From JAZLIL01 sp045617405 (GTDB taxonomy: Bacteria > Bacillota > Clostridia > Lachnospirales > Lachnospiraceae), in the NCBI GenBank assembly GCA_045617405.1, contig JAZLIL010000081.1, forward strand, positions 1 through 59,931: a DNA stretch of 59,931 bases, read 5' to 3'. Shown piece after piece: positions 7,758 to 16,013 of the stretch. Position 1 is the first letter of the stretch, and every line of letters begins with the position of its first letter. The notes below the pieces were generated by a model that did no database searches, was not told the origin of the DNA, and worked only from the letters and a program-made list of their open reading frames with translations. The position numbers were made by a program, and so were the translations under genes.

Positions 7758-8697
7758 ATTTCTCGGGATAGTTCCACTTGCAGAAACGCCAGTAGGGTTT
7801 TGCTACCCGCTCGGCATAGGCATCCGGATCCACGTCGTGCCAGTCATAGAAACCCTTCCCGCATTTTGCTCCCATCTCGCCTTTTTCCATGAGATCGCGG
7901 ATAGTCTTTGGAGTCTGCTTCTCGTCTGAGAGGTGCGGAAAAAGATTGTCACATACGGTGCTGCAAAGCTGCATGCCGCCGTTGTCAAAGTGTTCAAAGA
8001 TTCCGATTGAAGTGTAGCGGGGCGTGAAGCTGTATTGCAGACATGTGTCAATGTCACGAGGGTCGGCAATGCCCTTTTCTACAAGACTTATCGCCTCACG
8101 AAGAAGCGCAAACTGAAGCCTGTTCCCGATAAACCCGGGAGTGGGCTTTTTCAGAACAACGGGCTTCCTGTCGAGTTCTTCAAGGACCTCGACGGCATAA
8201 TCGATGACACCTTCCGCCGTCCCGGCAGATCCGCACAGTTCAAAATAGGGGACCATATGGGCAGGATTGAACGGATGCGTAACAATAATTCTGTCGCGGT
8301 ACTTGTCTGCACCTTTTGCGAGCTCATCAGGGACGATTGACGAACTGACCGAGCAAATTGCCCGAAGAACAGGACAATTTTCCTCGAGAGCCCTGTAAAC
8401 TTTGTGCTTTTCATCAACGTCCTCAATGATGCACTCAAACGCAATTTCAGTTTCTTCCAGTTCACTGTAGGAAGATACAAAATGTACGTACTTCATGCAA
8501 ATTCCAATCTGTTTTTCATCGATAAGCGCATGGCTTTTCATCTGATTGAATGTATCCCTTATGACATTCAAACATCTTTGCCGTGAAGCATCGCTTCGTG
8601 CGAGAACAAAAGCATCCATTCCGTGTCCGGCACATAAAACCGCCATGGAAGAAGCTATCATGCCTGTTCCGATAATTGCTGCTTTTCTGTTTTTCAT
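7756..8697 (-). CDS. 3-hydroxyacyl-CoA dehydrogenase family protein
   Basis: 313 residues, the usual size for single-function short members. The Rossmann motif IGTGMIASSMA sits at 9-19, followed by ICSVSSSIVPDEL, the catalytic-His region VTHPFNPAHMVPYFEL, the PGFIGNRLQ motif, and a C-terminal all-helical domain with GKGFYDW. The family oxidises 3-hydroxyacyl-CoA with NAD; the lambda-crystallin branch instead oxidises L-gulonate, and a serine-rich, acyl-CoA-gene-free setting leaves that possible. No thiolase or crotonase lies beside it. The ribosome site is AGGTGGTG. The stop codon touches repeat copy 3. Confidence 0.9.
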   Translation of the reverse strand: MKNRKAAIIGTGMIASSMAVLCAGHGMDAFVLARSDASRQRCLNVIRDTFNQMKSHALIDEKQIGICMKYVHFVSSYSELEETEIAFECIIEDVDEKHKVYRALEENCPVLRAICSVSSSIVPDELAKGADKYRDRIIVTHPFNPAHMVPYFELCGSAGTAEGVIDYAVEVLEELDRKPVVLKKPTPGFIGNRLQFALLREAISLVEKGIADPRDIDTCLQYSFTPRYTSIGIFEHFDNGGMQLCSTVCDNLFPHLSDEKQTPKTIRDLMEKGEMGAKCGKGFYDWHDVDPDAYAERVAKPYWRFCKWNYPEK

Positions 8698-9049
8698 ATG
8701 AACACCACCTGTCTGTCCGGTTTATTCTGCAGAATGTATTATATCATTTTATTTGATTAAGAGATAGGAAAAACATGTTGACAAAAGTATATAATAGATG
8801 TAACGTACTAGAGAAAGAACACTTTTTAACTTTAAACCGTAACGCTTTAAGGCGATAAAGTGCTGCGCCGGCTGTAAAATGCCCCTGTATGACAGCAGTT
8901 ATATGTCGCTAAAGTGCAATGGTATAATTAAGGCATTAAAGTGCAATGACGGCTTAATTCTGCTATAGCAGATAGCGGCTTTCTCTACTAAAACACATAA
9001 ATATCTTTACTGTGTTAAAGAACGAATAATAATCAGAGAGGATACAGAA
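8698..9049. other. 352-bp intergenic region between divergent genes
   Basis: AT-rich spacer upstream of the dehydrogenase (minus) and the DAHP synthase (plus). It has an isolated TTGACA at about 8778 and a TATAAT at 8923-8928, but no well-spaced -35/-10 pair that I trust. TAAAGTGC occurs at 8856, 8910 and 8937; the last two are exact TAAAGTGCAATG copies 27 bp apart. CTGCTATAGCAG is a 12-bp palindrome near 8962. These could be operator sites or part of a leader for the aromatic operon. No riboswitch class was recognised and no ORF is convincing. Confidence 0.5.
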
Positions 9050-10054
9050 ATGATAGTTGTACTCAAACCAAACGTAGCAGAAGAAAAGAAAAATCAGATG
9101 ATAGAATGGCTTAAGGGAATGGGACTTGATGTTCACATTTCTGTCGGAGAGTATCAGACTGTTCTCGGACTGATTGGTGACACGACGAGTGTTGACATGA
9201 ACCTTATTGACAGTCTTGAAATTGTTGATTCGGTTAAGCGTGTGTCTGAGACATTCAAGTGCTGCAACAGAAAATTTCATCCTGAGGATACGGTGGTTTC
9301 AGTCGGTGATGTTAAACTCGGCGGAGGAAATTTCTGCCTGATAGCGGGTCCCTGCTCTGTTGAGTCCGAGGATCAGATTGTCGAAGTGGCAAAGGCCGTA
9401 AAGGCGGCAGGTGCTGATATGCTACGCGGCGGTGCATTCAAGCCGAGGACTTCACCGTATGATTTTCAGGGTCTTAGGGGTGATGGCATAGAACTTTTGA
9501 AGATAGCGCGCAAAGAAACGGGACTTCCCATTGTCACTGAGATAATGAGCGTTTCGGACCTTAATCTGTTTGAGGATGTTGATGTTCTTCAGGTTGGCGC
9601 AAGAAACATGCAGAATTTTGACCTTCTTAAGGAGCTCGGTCACACAGAAAAGCCGATTCTCTTGAAGCGAGGGCTTGCCAACACTTTGAAAGAGCTTCTG
9701 ATGAGTGCCGAATACATCATGGCAAACGGAAACGAGCAGGTAATTCTATGCGAGCGTGGAATCCGTACCTACAGCGATTATCTGAGGAATACGCTTGATT
9801 TGTCTGCTGTTCCTATGCTTCATGAGCTTTCTCATCTGCCCGTAATCGTTGATCCAAGCCATGCGACCGGAATTGCACGAATTGTTTCGCCGATGGCTCT
9901 AGCGGCAACTGCCTGCGGAAGTGACGGCCTGATTATCGAAGTTCACAACGATCCGCCTCATGCTCTGTGTGACGGCGCACAGTCACTTCGCCCCGAGGAG
10001 TATGCTGAACTTGTGAAGAAGGTAAAGGCAGTTCGTGAAGTGACAAACGGGTGA
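9050..10054 (+). CDS. aroF: 3-deoxy-7-phosphoheptulonate (DAHP) synthase
   Basis: 334 residues. Residues 1 to about 70 form the ferredoxin-like regulatory domain of the type I-beta (AroF/KDO8P-like) class; the rest is the TIM barrel with IAGPCSVES, GGAFKPRTSPYDFQG, QVGARNMQNF, LLKRG and a C-terminal VDPSHATG and EVHNDP metal/substrate motifs. It condenses phosphoenolpyruvate and erythrose-4-phosphate, the first step of aromatic amino acid synthesis. The N-terminal domain commonly carries Tyr or Phe feedback control in this class. The start follows AGAGAGGATACAG. It leads an operon with prephenate dehydrogenase and 3-dehydroquinate synthase. Its 3' end starts a tandem repeat. Confidence 0.95.
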   Translation: MIVVLKPNVAEEKKNQMIEWLKGMGLDVHISVGEYQTVLGLIGDTTSVDMNLIDSLEIVDSVKRVSETFKCCNRKFHPEDTVVSVGDVKLGGGNFCLIAGPCSVESEDQIVEVAKAVKAAGADMLRGGAFKPRTSPYDFQGLRGDGIELLKIARKETGLPIVTEIMSVSDLNLFEDVDVLQVGARNMQNFDLLKELGHTEKPILLKRGLANTLKELLMSAEYIMANGNEQVILCERGIRTYSDYLRNTLDLSAVPMLHELSHLPVIVDPSHATGIARIVSPMALAATACGSDGLIIEVHNDPPHALCDGAQSLRPEEYAELVKKVKAVREVTNG

Positions 10055-10177
10055 TTGCCATGTTTACGTGAGTAATCGAGAGGTGACAAACGGCTGATTG
10101 TCAGATGCTTGCGGTGAGTAATCGAGAGGTGACAAACGGCTGATTGTCAGATGCTTACGGTGAGTAATCGGGAGGTT
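10040..10177 (+). repeat. 43-46 bp tandem repeat carrying stop codon and ribosome site
   Basis: Three units begin with GTGACAAACGG at 10040, 10083 and 10129. Each contains a TGATTG (the aroF stop in unit one), GTGAGTAATCG and an SD-like GAGAGGT or GGGAGGT. Only the last SD (10170-10176) serves the downstream gene; the two earlier ones have no start codon in a useful place. Confidence 0.88.
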
Positions 10178-10182
10178 ATGAA

Positions 10183-11013
10183 ATGATTATTGGAATAGTT
10201 GGACTTGGATTGATCGGAGGATCGTTTGCAAAGGCATACAGCAAGGCCGGGCATACAGTCCTGGCAGTTGAAAAGGATCCCTCGGTTATGCAGTACGCAA
10301 TGCTGAAGGGGATTGCCGACCATGAGCTAAGGGCTGAAGAGTTGCGAGAATGCGACCTGATTCTTATATGCACCTATCCGAAAGCAGCAATCGGGTTCCT
10401 TGAAGAGAACGGAAAGTACATCGGCGAAAAGCCCGTTGTCATAGACTGCTGCGGTACGAAGCGCAACATAGTCGACAAGGGGCGTGAACTTGCGTCTGAG
10501 TACGGTTTTACTTACGTTGGCGGACATCCTATGGCGGGAACCCAGTTTTCGGGGATTAAGTACTCGAAGGAGGGCATGTATAAGGACGCGCCCATGATTA
10601 TCGTGCCGCCGCGTTACGACGATATTGTGCTTTTTGACAGAATAAAGAAGATGCTTATGCCGGCAGGGTTTTCACAGGTAACTGTAACGACTGCCGAGAA
10701 GCATGATGAGATGATTGCCTATACTTCACAGCTTGCACATGTCGTATCAAGTGCCTACATCAAGAGCCCGACTGTGCGAAATCACAAGGGCATGTCGGCC
10801 GGGAGCTACAAGGATATGACGCGTGTTGCGTGGCTGAGTCCGGAGATGTGGACGGAGCTGTGCCTTGACAACCGGGATAATCTGATAAAAGAGACTGATA
10901 TTTTTATTGAGAATCTGATGGCATATCGTGAGGCTCTTGCCGCAGGCGACGGGGAGCGCCTTAAGGAGCTGTTCGCCGAGGGCAAGCGCATGAAGGAAGA
11001 GGTCGACGGGTAG
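10183..11013 (+). CDS. tyrA: Prephenate dehydrogenase
   Basis: 276 residues, TyrA family without a fused chorismate mutase or obvious ACT domain. N-terminal NAD motif GIVGLGLIGGSFA; VIDCCGTKR and VGGHPMAGTQFSG mark the active site; the C-terminal helical domain has the catalytic-region pattern HDEMIAYTSQLAHVVSSAY. It oxidatively decarboxylates prephenate to 4-hydroxyphenylpyruvate on the tyrosine branch. The start is ATG 10183; an earlier ATG at 10178 is followed at once by a stop. The next gene starts 26 bases on. Confidence 0.93.
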   Translation: MIIGIVGLGLIGGSFAKAYSKAGHTVLAVEKDPSVMQYAMLKGIADHELRAEELRECDLILICTYPKAAIGFLEENGKYIGEKPVVIDCCGTKRNIVDKGRELASEYGFTYVGGHPMAGTQFSGIKYSKEGMYKDAPMIIVPPRYDDIVLFDRIKKMLMPAGFSQVTVTTAEKHDEMIAYTSQLAHVVSSAYIKSPTVRNHKGMSAGSYKDMTRVAWLSPEMWTELCLDNRDNLIKETDIFIENLMAYREALAAGDGERLKELFAEGKRMKEEVDG

Positions 11014-11039
11014 CAGTATTGCGTCCGAAAGGAGAAATC

Positions 11040-12095
11040 ATGCAGATAATAAATGTAAATGCATCACAAAATTATGATGTTCGAATAGGAGCGGGGATAC
11101 TCACGGTGCCGGGAAATTTCCCGCTTAAGAATTTTTCGGACAGGACTGTCATGATCGCATCGGATGATTCAGTGGCAGGAATCTACGGAAAACAGCTTGA
11201 GACAATTCTTGCCGGGGCGGGAATCAGAACCCTGAAGTTTATATTCCCGCACGGAGAGCAGAGCAAGAATCTTACGACGTACAGCCGGCTTGTAGATGCG
11301 ATGTTTGCGGGTCGTATGACAAGAAGCGACCTGATAATCGCACTCGGAGGCGGAGTTGTCGGGGATATTGCGGGCTTTGCCGCTGCAACCTACCAGCGCG
11401 GTGTGGATTTTATCCAGATACCGACGACACTGCTCGCGGCTGTCGATTCGTCTGTCGGAGGAAAGACGGGCGTCGATCTTGAAGGCGGGAAGAACCAGAT
11501 TGGAGTGTTCCATCAGCCGATTGAGGTTATCTGTGATACGGATGCTTTGAAGACGCTCCCTGAAGCCGAGTATCGGAACGGAAGCGCTGAGGTCATCAAG
11601 TATGCGATGATCGGCAGCGAGAAGCTTTTCCTCGACATTGATGCTGTTCCGATTTCGGAGCAGTATGAGCACGTCATTGCAAAATGCGTGGCGATGAAGC
11701 GCGATTTTGTCGAGCAGGACGAGTTTGATCTTGGGGTCAGAATGCTTCTGAATTTCGGTCACACGATCGGACATGCCGTTGAAGTAGCCAGCCGTTTTTC
11801 CATCCCGCACGGAATGGCCGTAGCCATCGGAATGGCTGTTATGACAAAAGCGGCAGAGCAGATGGGACACTGTGAACGCGGTTCATATGAAGAGCTGGTC
11901 CTCATGTTGAAGCAGTACGGGCTGCCCTTTGAGTCGCCTTATCCGGCTGACCGCCTTGCAGACATCATGATGACGGACAAAAAGAGTCAGGGCAATCTTA
12001 TCACTCTGGTTGTACCCGAAAAAATAGGAAAATGCGCTCCACTCAAGATCTCAAAGACAGAAATTCCTTCATGGCTTAAGGCAGGAGGAATCTGA
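11040..12095 (+). CDS. aroB: 3-dehydroquinate synthase
   Basis: 351 residues from ATG 11040, preceded by AAAGGAGAAATC; an upstream TTG at 11019 extends the frame but has no ribosome site. Family signatures include the NAD-binding GGGVVGDIAGFAAATYQRG, IPTTLLAAVDSSVGGKTG, GGKNQIG, the metal-binding FGHTIGHAVE and the HGMAVAIGM segment. AroB cyclises DAHP to 3-dehydroquinate, the second shikimate-pathway step, with NAD and a divalent metal. It is the last gene of the operon, followed by a long hairpin. Confidence 0.95.
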   Translation: MQIINVNASQNYDVRIGAGILTVPGNFPLKNFSDRTVMIASDDSVAGIYGKQLETILAGAGIRTLKFIFPHGEQSKNLTTYSRLVDAMFAGRMTRSDLIIALGGGVVGDIAGFAAATYQRGVDFIQIPTTLLAAVDSSVGGKTGVDLEGGKNQIGVFHQPIEVICDTDALKTLPEAEYRNGSAEVIKYAMIGSEKLFLDIDAVPISEQYEHVIAKCVAMKRDFVEQDEFDLGVRMLLNFGHTIGHAVEVASRFSIPHGMAVAIGMAVMTKAAEQMGHCERGSYEELVLMLKQYGLPFESPYPADRLADIMMTDKKSQGNLITLVVPEKIGKCAPLKISKTEIPSWLKAGGI

Positions 12096-12112
12096 GCGGT
12101 TTTGAACCGATT

Positions 12113-12196
12113 CTGTGCCCCGGAGGCTCATCACGATAACCCGACGAAAACCGCCAAATGGTTTCCCCGGGGGCTGCATGAGCATCCGGGGTACAG
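12113..12196. terminator. Long inverted repeat between convergent genes
   Basis: CTGTGCCCCGGAGGCTCAT (12113-12131) pairs with ATGAGCATCCGGGGTACAG (12178-12196) with two mismatches, enclosing about 46 bases. It lies between the aroB stop and the stop of the minus-strand glycosyltransferase and could end transcription from both sides, though no clear U-tract follows on either strand. Confidence 0.55.
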
Positions 12197-12224
12197 CACG
12201 TTTTGGCACTGCCTGATTGTCCTG

Positions 12225-12932
12225 TTACATATTTTTACTGAAGGCTTTGAATTCCTTCATTGAACGGAGCCCGGTTTTTATGACGGAAAGAACGTTGATT
12301 GAGTTATTCCCGCCCGCGCGGGGCTTGAAGCTGATTTCTTCAAAGCAGATCTGTTCCCTGTAATATGAAAAGAATGCGGTCAGTGCGATGTTTGGAAGGA
12401 AGTAGTCTCCTGGAAGCCTGTCAATGTATTTTGCGACAAGGCATGTCTTCATAAGTCTGAAGGGTGCGTTTGCATCGGGAACTCTTATCTTGAAATAGTA
12501 GCGAAGCATCAGGCAGACAGTCTTTTCGACAAAGACTCGGGAAATTCCGTCGCCGCGTACAGTTCTGTTTCCGATGAGGGCATCAAAACGGAAGCGATTG
12601 TTCCAGAAAGCGTCGAATTCCTTCGGATCTGTCTGACCGTCGGAATCTGTCTGGAAAATGAAGTCGGCGCCGCATTTTATCGCATAATCGTAGAGAGCGA
12701 TAAGCTTTGGACCGTGAAGGTGATTGTCGTTTTCAAGAATCTCGAGTTTTGAAAACCCGGCGCCTATCAGGTCTTCAAGAATCTCGTGCGTCTTGTCGGT
12801 ACTTCCGTAATCAGCAACAACAAGGCGTGAATTGGCATCCTTTCCTTCAATGACGGGATACCATTCTCTGATTACTTTTTCAATGTTTGCCTGCTCGTTA
12901 TATGCCGGCATGACAAGAAACAGCACGTCCAT
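12225..12932 (-). CDS. Family 2 glycosyltransferase
   Basis: 235 residues. The N-terminal VMPAYNEQANIEKVI and the VVADYGSTDKTHEIL stretch are the nucleotide-sugar site of GT-A family 2 enzymes, and FQTDSDGQTDP carries the metal-binding DxD. The protein is short and lacks the C-terminal membrane helices of dolichol-phosphate-mannose-type relatives, so the sugar and acceptor are unknown. The start follows GGAAGGAGAATTCGAA. It stands alone between convergent aroB and the divergent ABC transporter. Confidence 0.87.
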   Translation of the reverse strand: MDVLFLVMPAYNEQANIEKVIREWYPVIEGKDANSRLVVADYGSTDKTHEILEDLIGAGFSKLEILENDNHLHGPKLIALYDYAIKCGADFIFQTDSDGQTDPKEFDAFWNNRFRFDALIGNRTVRGDGISRVFVEKTVCLMLRYYFKIRVPDANAPFRLMKTCLVAKYIDRLPGDYFLPNIALTAFFSYYREQICFEEISFKPRAGGNNSINVLSVIKTGLRSMKEFKAFSKNM

Positions 12933-12957
12933 TTCGAATTCTCCTTCCTTGCGGATT

Positions 12958-13091
12958 CTTAGGGAGGAGCCCTAAGCCTCCGGAGAGTATATGTCCTTTT
13001 CCATACGGCGCTTTACACTATTCATCTCACCCAAAGCCTTCGGGGAGTCTGCAGCTTTTCAGTACGTTACTTTACACTGTCCATTCGGATA
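12958..13091. repeat. 60-bp direct repeat in the glycosyltransferase / ABC transporter spacer
   Basis: AAGCCTCCGGAGAGT (12974) recurs as AAGCCTTCGGGGAGT (13034), followed in both by a CTTTTC-type run, ACG, and CTTTACACT plus TTCAT/TCCAT. The period is 60 bp. A small hairpin CTTAGGG/CCCTAAG lies beside the first copy, near the ribosome site of the glycosyltransferase. The rest of the 360-bp spacer (12933-13292) holds no ORF; see the rejected glycine-riboswitch-like string. Confidence 0.7.
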
Positions 13092-13292
13092 CTACCACAG
13101 ATTTGAAGGAAACGCCACCCTCGAATACTTCAGGTAAAGAAACAGACGAGGGGAAGGCAACGTCGCAGCTTTTGCGGCATTTAAAATGCATGACGTCAAC
13201 TCGTATTTATTGCGTTTTTTCACAAAATGAGCTACAGTAATATTGTGACACTATGCTTGCGATTTCGTGAAGGATATGATCGGAGAAGAAAT

Positions 13293-14828
13293 ATGAAAAG
13301 ACATAAATCAACAAAATTGATACCTGTTTTCGTGATGGTGGCATTTCTCATGATGCTGCTCGCCGGATGCGGACGGGAACGGAAGAAGTTTGAGACATTC
13401 GATGATTTCAATACTACACCGGCAAAGGTCGGTGTGTATCTTGGAAGTACGGCAGAAGAGGCACTTTCAAAAGATTTTCCGCTAGTTGAACAGGTGTATA
13501 TCAATACTGTCGGAGATATGGTTTTAAATCTTACTCAGGGAAACATCGATTCATTCGTTATGGACTGTCCCACAATCAATTATCTGAAGCAGGAGTACCC
13601 CGAGATTTCGATTATAGATACGCCTGTTACAACATCCTTTTTTGCTGCGGCCCTTTCAAATTCCTTCGCACATTCAACAAAGGGTGAGCAGTTCAATGAA
13701 TTTATCAGGAAAATAAGGAGCGACGGGACAGCCGGGCAGATGCAGGATCTGTGGTTTGCCGGAGACAATGAAAATATTCGGGCGATTCCCTTTGAAGAGC
13801 TCCCGGACATAAACGGTGTGGTGAAGGTGGCGGCTGCTACCGAGAATCTTCCTTACGTAATGATTTCGAACAACAAAGTAACAGGCTATGAGATTGACCT
13901 CATCTACAGATTTTGCAAGGAGTACGGCTATGCTATGAAATGCGAAAGTCTTTCCTGGGGAGCAATGATGAACGGTACTACTGCCGGCGACTATGACATC
14001 GGTGTCGGCAACAACATGCTGAGCGATCAAAGAAAGGGAAACGTAATCTTTTCAGAGCCGGAAGGAAGCTACGATATTGTTTTTGCCGTTTATGCCGATG
14101 GAGAAGAAGCGAAAGAGAGCATTGATCTTGCAGCGCGCTTTAGAAGGACCGTTATTAATGAAGACCGTTGGCTGATGATTCTTGCCGGAATCGGAAAAAC
14201 CCTGATAATTACCATAGGTGCGGTTATTTGCGGCACGATTCTTGGATTTGCCTTGTTCATGCTCTGCAGGAAAAAGAATCGCTTCTGGTGCCGTTTTGCC
14301 GATTTTTACAGCTGGCTCATTGACGGATTTCCGATTGTCGTTCTTTTGATGTTCGGTTACTATATTGTTTTTGCAAACTTTGATATTAATGCTTTAGTGG
14401 TCTGTATAATGACTTTTTCACTCACATTTGCCTCGGGATTCCTCGGAATGCTTCGCTCCTCTGTGGGCTCGATTGATGAGGGACAGATGAAAGCTGCCCT
14501 TGGGTTAGGATTCCGCGAGCGCCGGGCCTTTTTCAGAATCATACTTCCTCAGGCAGTGTGTATCATGAAACCGGCGTATATATCGCTTATAGCGCAGACA
14601 CTGAAAGGCACTGCGATTGTCGGCTACATCACGGTCGAAGACCTGACACGCTCGGTTGATCTCATCAGAAGTATCACCTTTGACGCACTCTTCCCTATTA
14701 TCATTTCGGCGGTCATCTACTTCCTGCTGGCGTGGCTGCTCGGAGCACTCGTAAAGCCGTTGCTTGAGCTTTTCGACAAGAGACGGCGCTCACGGGTACA
14801 GATCAGAAAGGAGATCGGCGATGAATGA
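13293..14828 (+). CDS. Amino-acid ABC transporter, fused substrate-binding lipoprotein and permease
   Basis: 511 residues from ATG 13293 after GGAGAAGAAAT. A lipoprotein signal (hydrophobic run, LAGCG lipobox at about residues 22-26) is followed by two periplasmic-binding-like segments, about 40-170 and 185-295. The second has the family-3 patterns VKVAAATENLPYVMI, GYEIDLIYRFCKEYGY and GDYDIGVGNNML. From about 305 to 505 lies the permease with five or so membrane helices and the polar-amino-acid EAA loop (GLGFRERRAFFRIILPQA). Fusion of binding and permease domains is known for glutamine-type importers in Firmicutes. The first binding segment looks shortened. It overlaps the ATPase gene by eight bases. 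Confidence 0.9.
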   Translation: MKRHKSTKLIPVFVMVAFLMMLLAGCGRERKKFETFDDFNTTPAKVGVYLGSTAEEALSKDFPLVEQVYINTVGDMVLNLTQGNIDSFVMDCPTINYLKQEYPEISIIDTPVTTSFFAAALSNSFAHSTKGEQFNEFIRKIRSDGTAGQMQDLWFAGDNENIRAIPFEELPDINGVVKVAAATENLPYVMISNNKVTGYEIDLIYRFCKEYGYAMKCESLSWGAMMNGTTAGDYDIGVGNNMLSDQRKGNVIFSEPEGSYDIVFAVYADGEEAKESIDLAARFRRTVINEDRWLMILAGIGKTLIITIGAVICGTILGFALFMLCRKKNRFWCRFADFYSWLIDGFPIVVLLMFGYYIVFANFDINALVVCIMTFSLTFASGFLGMLRSSVGSIDEGQMKAALGLGFRERRAFFRIILPQAVCIMKPAYISLIAQTLKGTAIVGYITVEDLTRSVDLIRSITFDALFPIIISAVIYFLLAWLLGALVKPLLELFDKRRRSRVQIRKEIGDE

Positions 14829-15945
14829 TTCCATTTATATGAAGAGCGGAAACACATTTTTCAATTCCATCCGTCTTGAACATCTGAGTAAAAAGTTTGA
14901 CGGCTGCGAACCGTTAAAGGATGTCAATGTCACAATTAACCGCGGCGATGTAATAAGCGTTATCGGACCGTCGGGAACAGGAAAGTCAACTCTTCTTAAC
15001 TGCATTAATCTTCTCGATCCACCTACCGGCGGCCGGATTTTCCTTGATGACCGCGAGGTTACGAACAACGGAATCGAACCCGATGTTCTCAGACAGCACA
15101 TAGGAATGGTTTTCCAGTCCTTTAACCTGTTTGCAAACATGACGGTTATCGAGAATCTGATGATCGGGCCGGGACTTCTTCTCGGACGGGACAAAGACAC
15201 CTGCCGCAAGCGGGCCTTTGAGCTTCTTGAAAAGGTGGGGCTTTCGGAGAAAGCTTATTCCTATCCCGATGAACTTTCAGGAGGTCAGAAGCAGCGCGTT
15301 GCGATTGCAAGAGCCCTTGCCATGGATCCTGAGATGATTCTTTTTGATGAACCGACGAGTGCGCTTGATCCGACTATGGTTGATGAAGTTGAGAACGTTA
15401 TTTCAATGCTTGCAAAGACCGGAATTACAATGATGATTGTTACTCATGACATGCGTTTTGCAAAGAATGTTTCAAATCGTGTGTTCTATCTTGACGAGGG
15501 CGGCATCTACGAAGACGGAACTCCCAAGCAGATTTTTGAGTCGCCTAAGAGAGAGAAGACAAGAGAATTTATTCTTAGAGGCAAGATTTTGGAATATGAA
15601 GTACACGGAAAAGATTTTTCGCATGATAGTTTCTATGACAGCCTGACAAAATTTGCGTCGGTTCTTGATGTCTCACCCGAGAGCAAATTCAGGATGAATC
15701 TCCTTTTTGAAGAGCTTTTCCTGATTCAGATGTATCCTCTGTTTACTGATGAGGATTCGGCAAAGATTATGATTCTGCTTAATAGCGGTGAAATTGTGCT
15801 TAAGGTGTCAGTTAACCTCGAAGTTGCCGCGCGAATGAAAAAAAAGGATGACAAGGAGATTTCGATATCCATACTTAAGGGCATGTCAAAGAGCATAGAG
15901 GAGCATTTTGAAAATAATATCGCAACTTTTTCAATTGTAGTATAA
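14821..15945 (+). CDS. Amino-acid ABC transporter ATPase with C-terminal extra domain
   Basis: 374 residues from ATG 14821, preceded by AAAGGAGATCGGCG. Residues about 17-260 are a GlnQ-type ATPase: Walker A GPSGTGKST, Q-loop QSFNLF, signature LSGGQKQRVAIARAL, Walker B MILFDEPTSALDP and His-loop VTHDM. GlnQ proteins usually stop at about 245 residues. The extra ~110 residues (SLTKFASVLDVSPESKFRM, LLFEELFLI, then a strand-rich stretch) recall a shortened GHKL/RsbW-type ATPase fold, by the position of the acidic E helix, but lack clear ATP-binding boxes. A regulatory role is inference. It pairs with the fused permease upstream. Confidence 0.9.
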   Translation: MNDSIYMKSGNTFFNSIRLEHLSKKFDGCEPLKDVNVTINRGDVISVIGPSGTGKSTLLNCINLLDPPTGGRIFLDDREVTNNGIEPDVLRQHIGMVFQSFNLFANMTVIENLMIGPGLLLGRDKDTCRKRAFELLEKVGLSEKAYSYPDELSGGQKQRVAIARALAMDPEMILFDEPTSALDPTMVDEVENVISMLAKTGITMMIVTHDMRFAKNVSNRVFYLDEGGIYEDGTPKQIFESPKREKTREFILRGKILEYEVHGKDFSHDSFYDSLTKFASVLDVSPESKFRMNLLFEELFLIQMYPLFTDEDSAKIMILLNSGEIVLKVSVNLEVAARMKKKDDKEISISILKGMSKSIEEHFENNIATFSIVV

Positions 15946-16013
15946 TTGACCTTGCGGCGCGCCGATTATGTGGGGACGTGGCTCCGGCCGTCACAGGAAA
16001 GAGGTAGAGGCAT

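Noticed and set aside
8770..8800. TTGACA...TATAAT near 8778-8795 as a promoter
   Set aside because: The two boxes are only about six bases apart, too close for sigma-A.
11019..11039. Upstream TTG start for 3-dehydroquinate synthase
   Set aside because: The ATG at 11040 has a well-spaced AAAGGAG and matches the usual N-terminus.
13100..13170. String TTGAAGGAAACG ... CTTCAGGTAAAGAAACAGACGAGG, similar to glycine riboswitch blocks
   Set aside because: The two motifs are in the right order and spacing, but the flanking P1/P2 strands do not pair, and the downstream transporter is not a recognised glycine-related type. A covariance-model search would decide.
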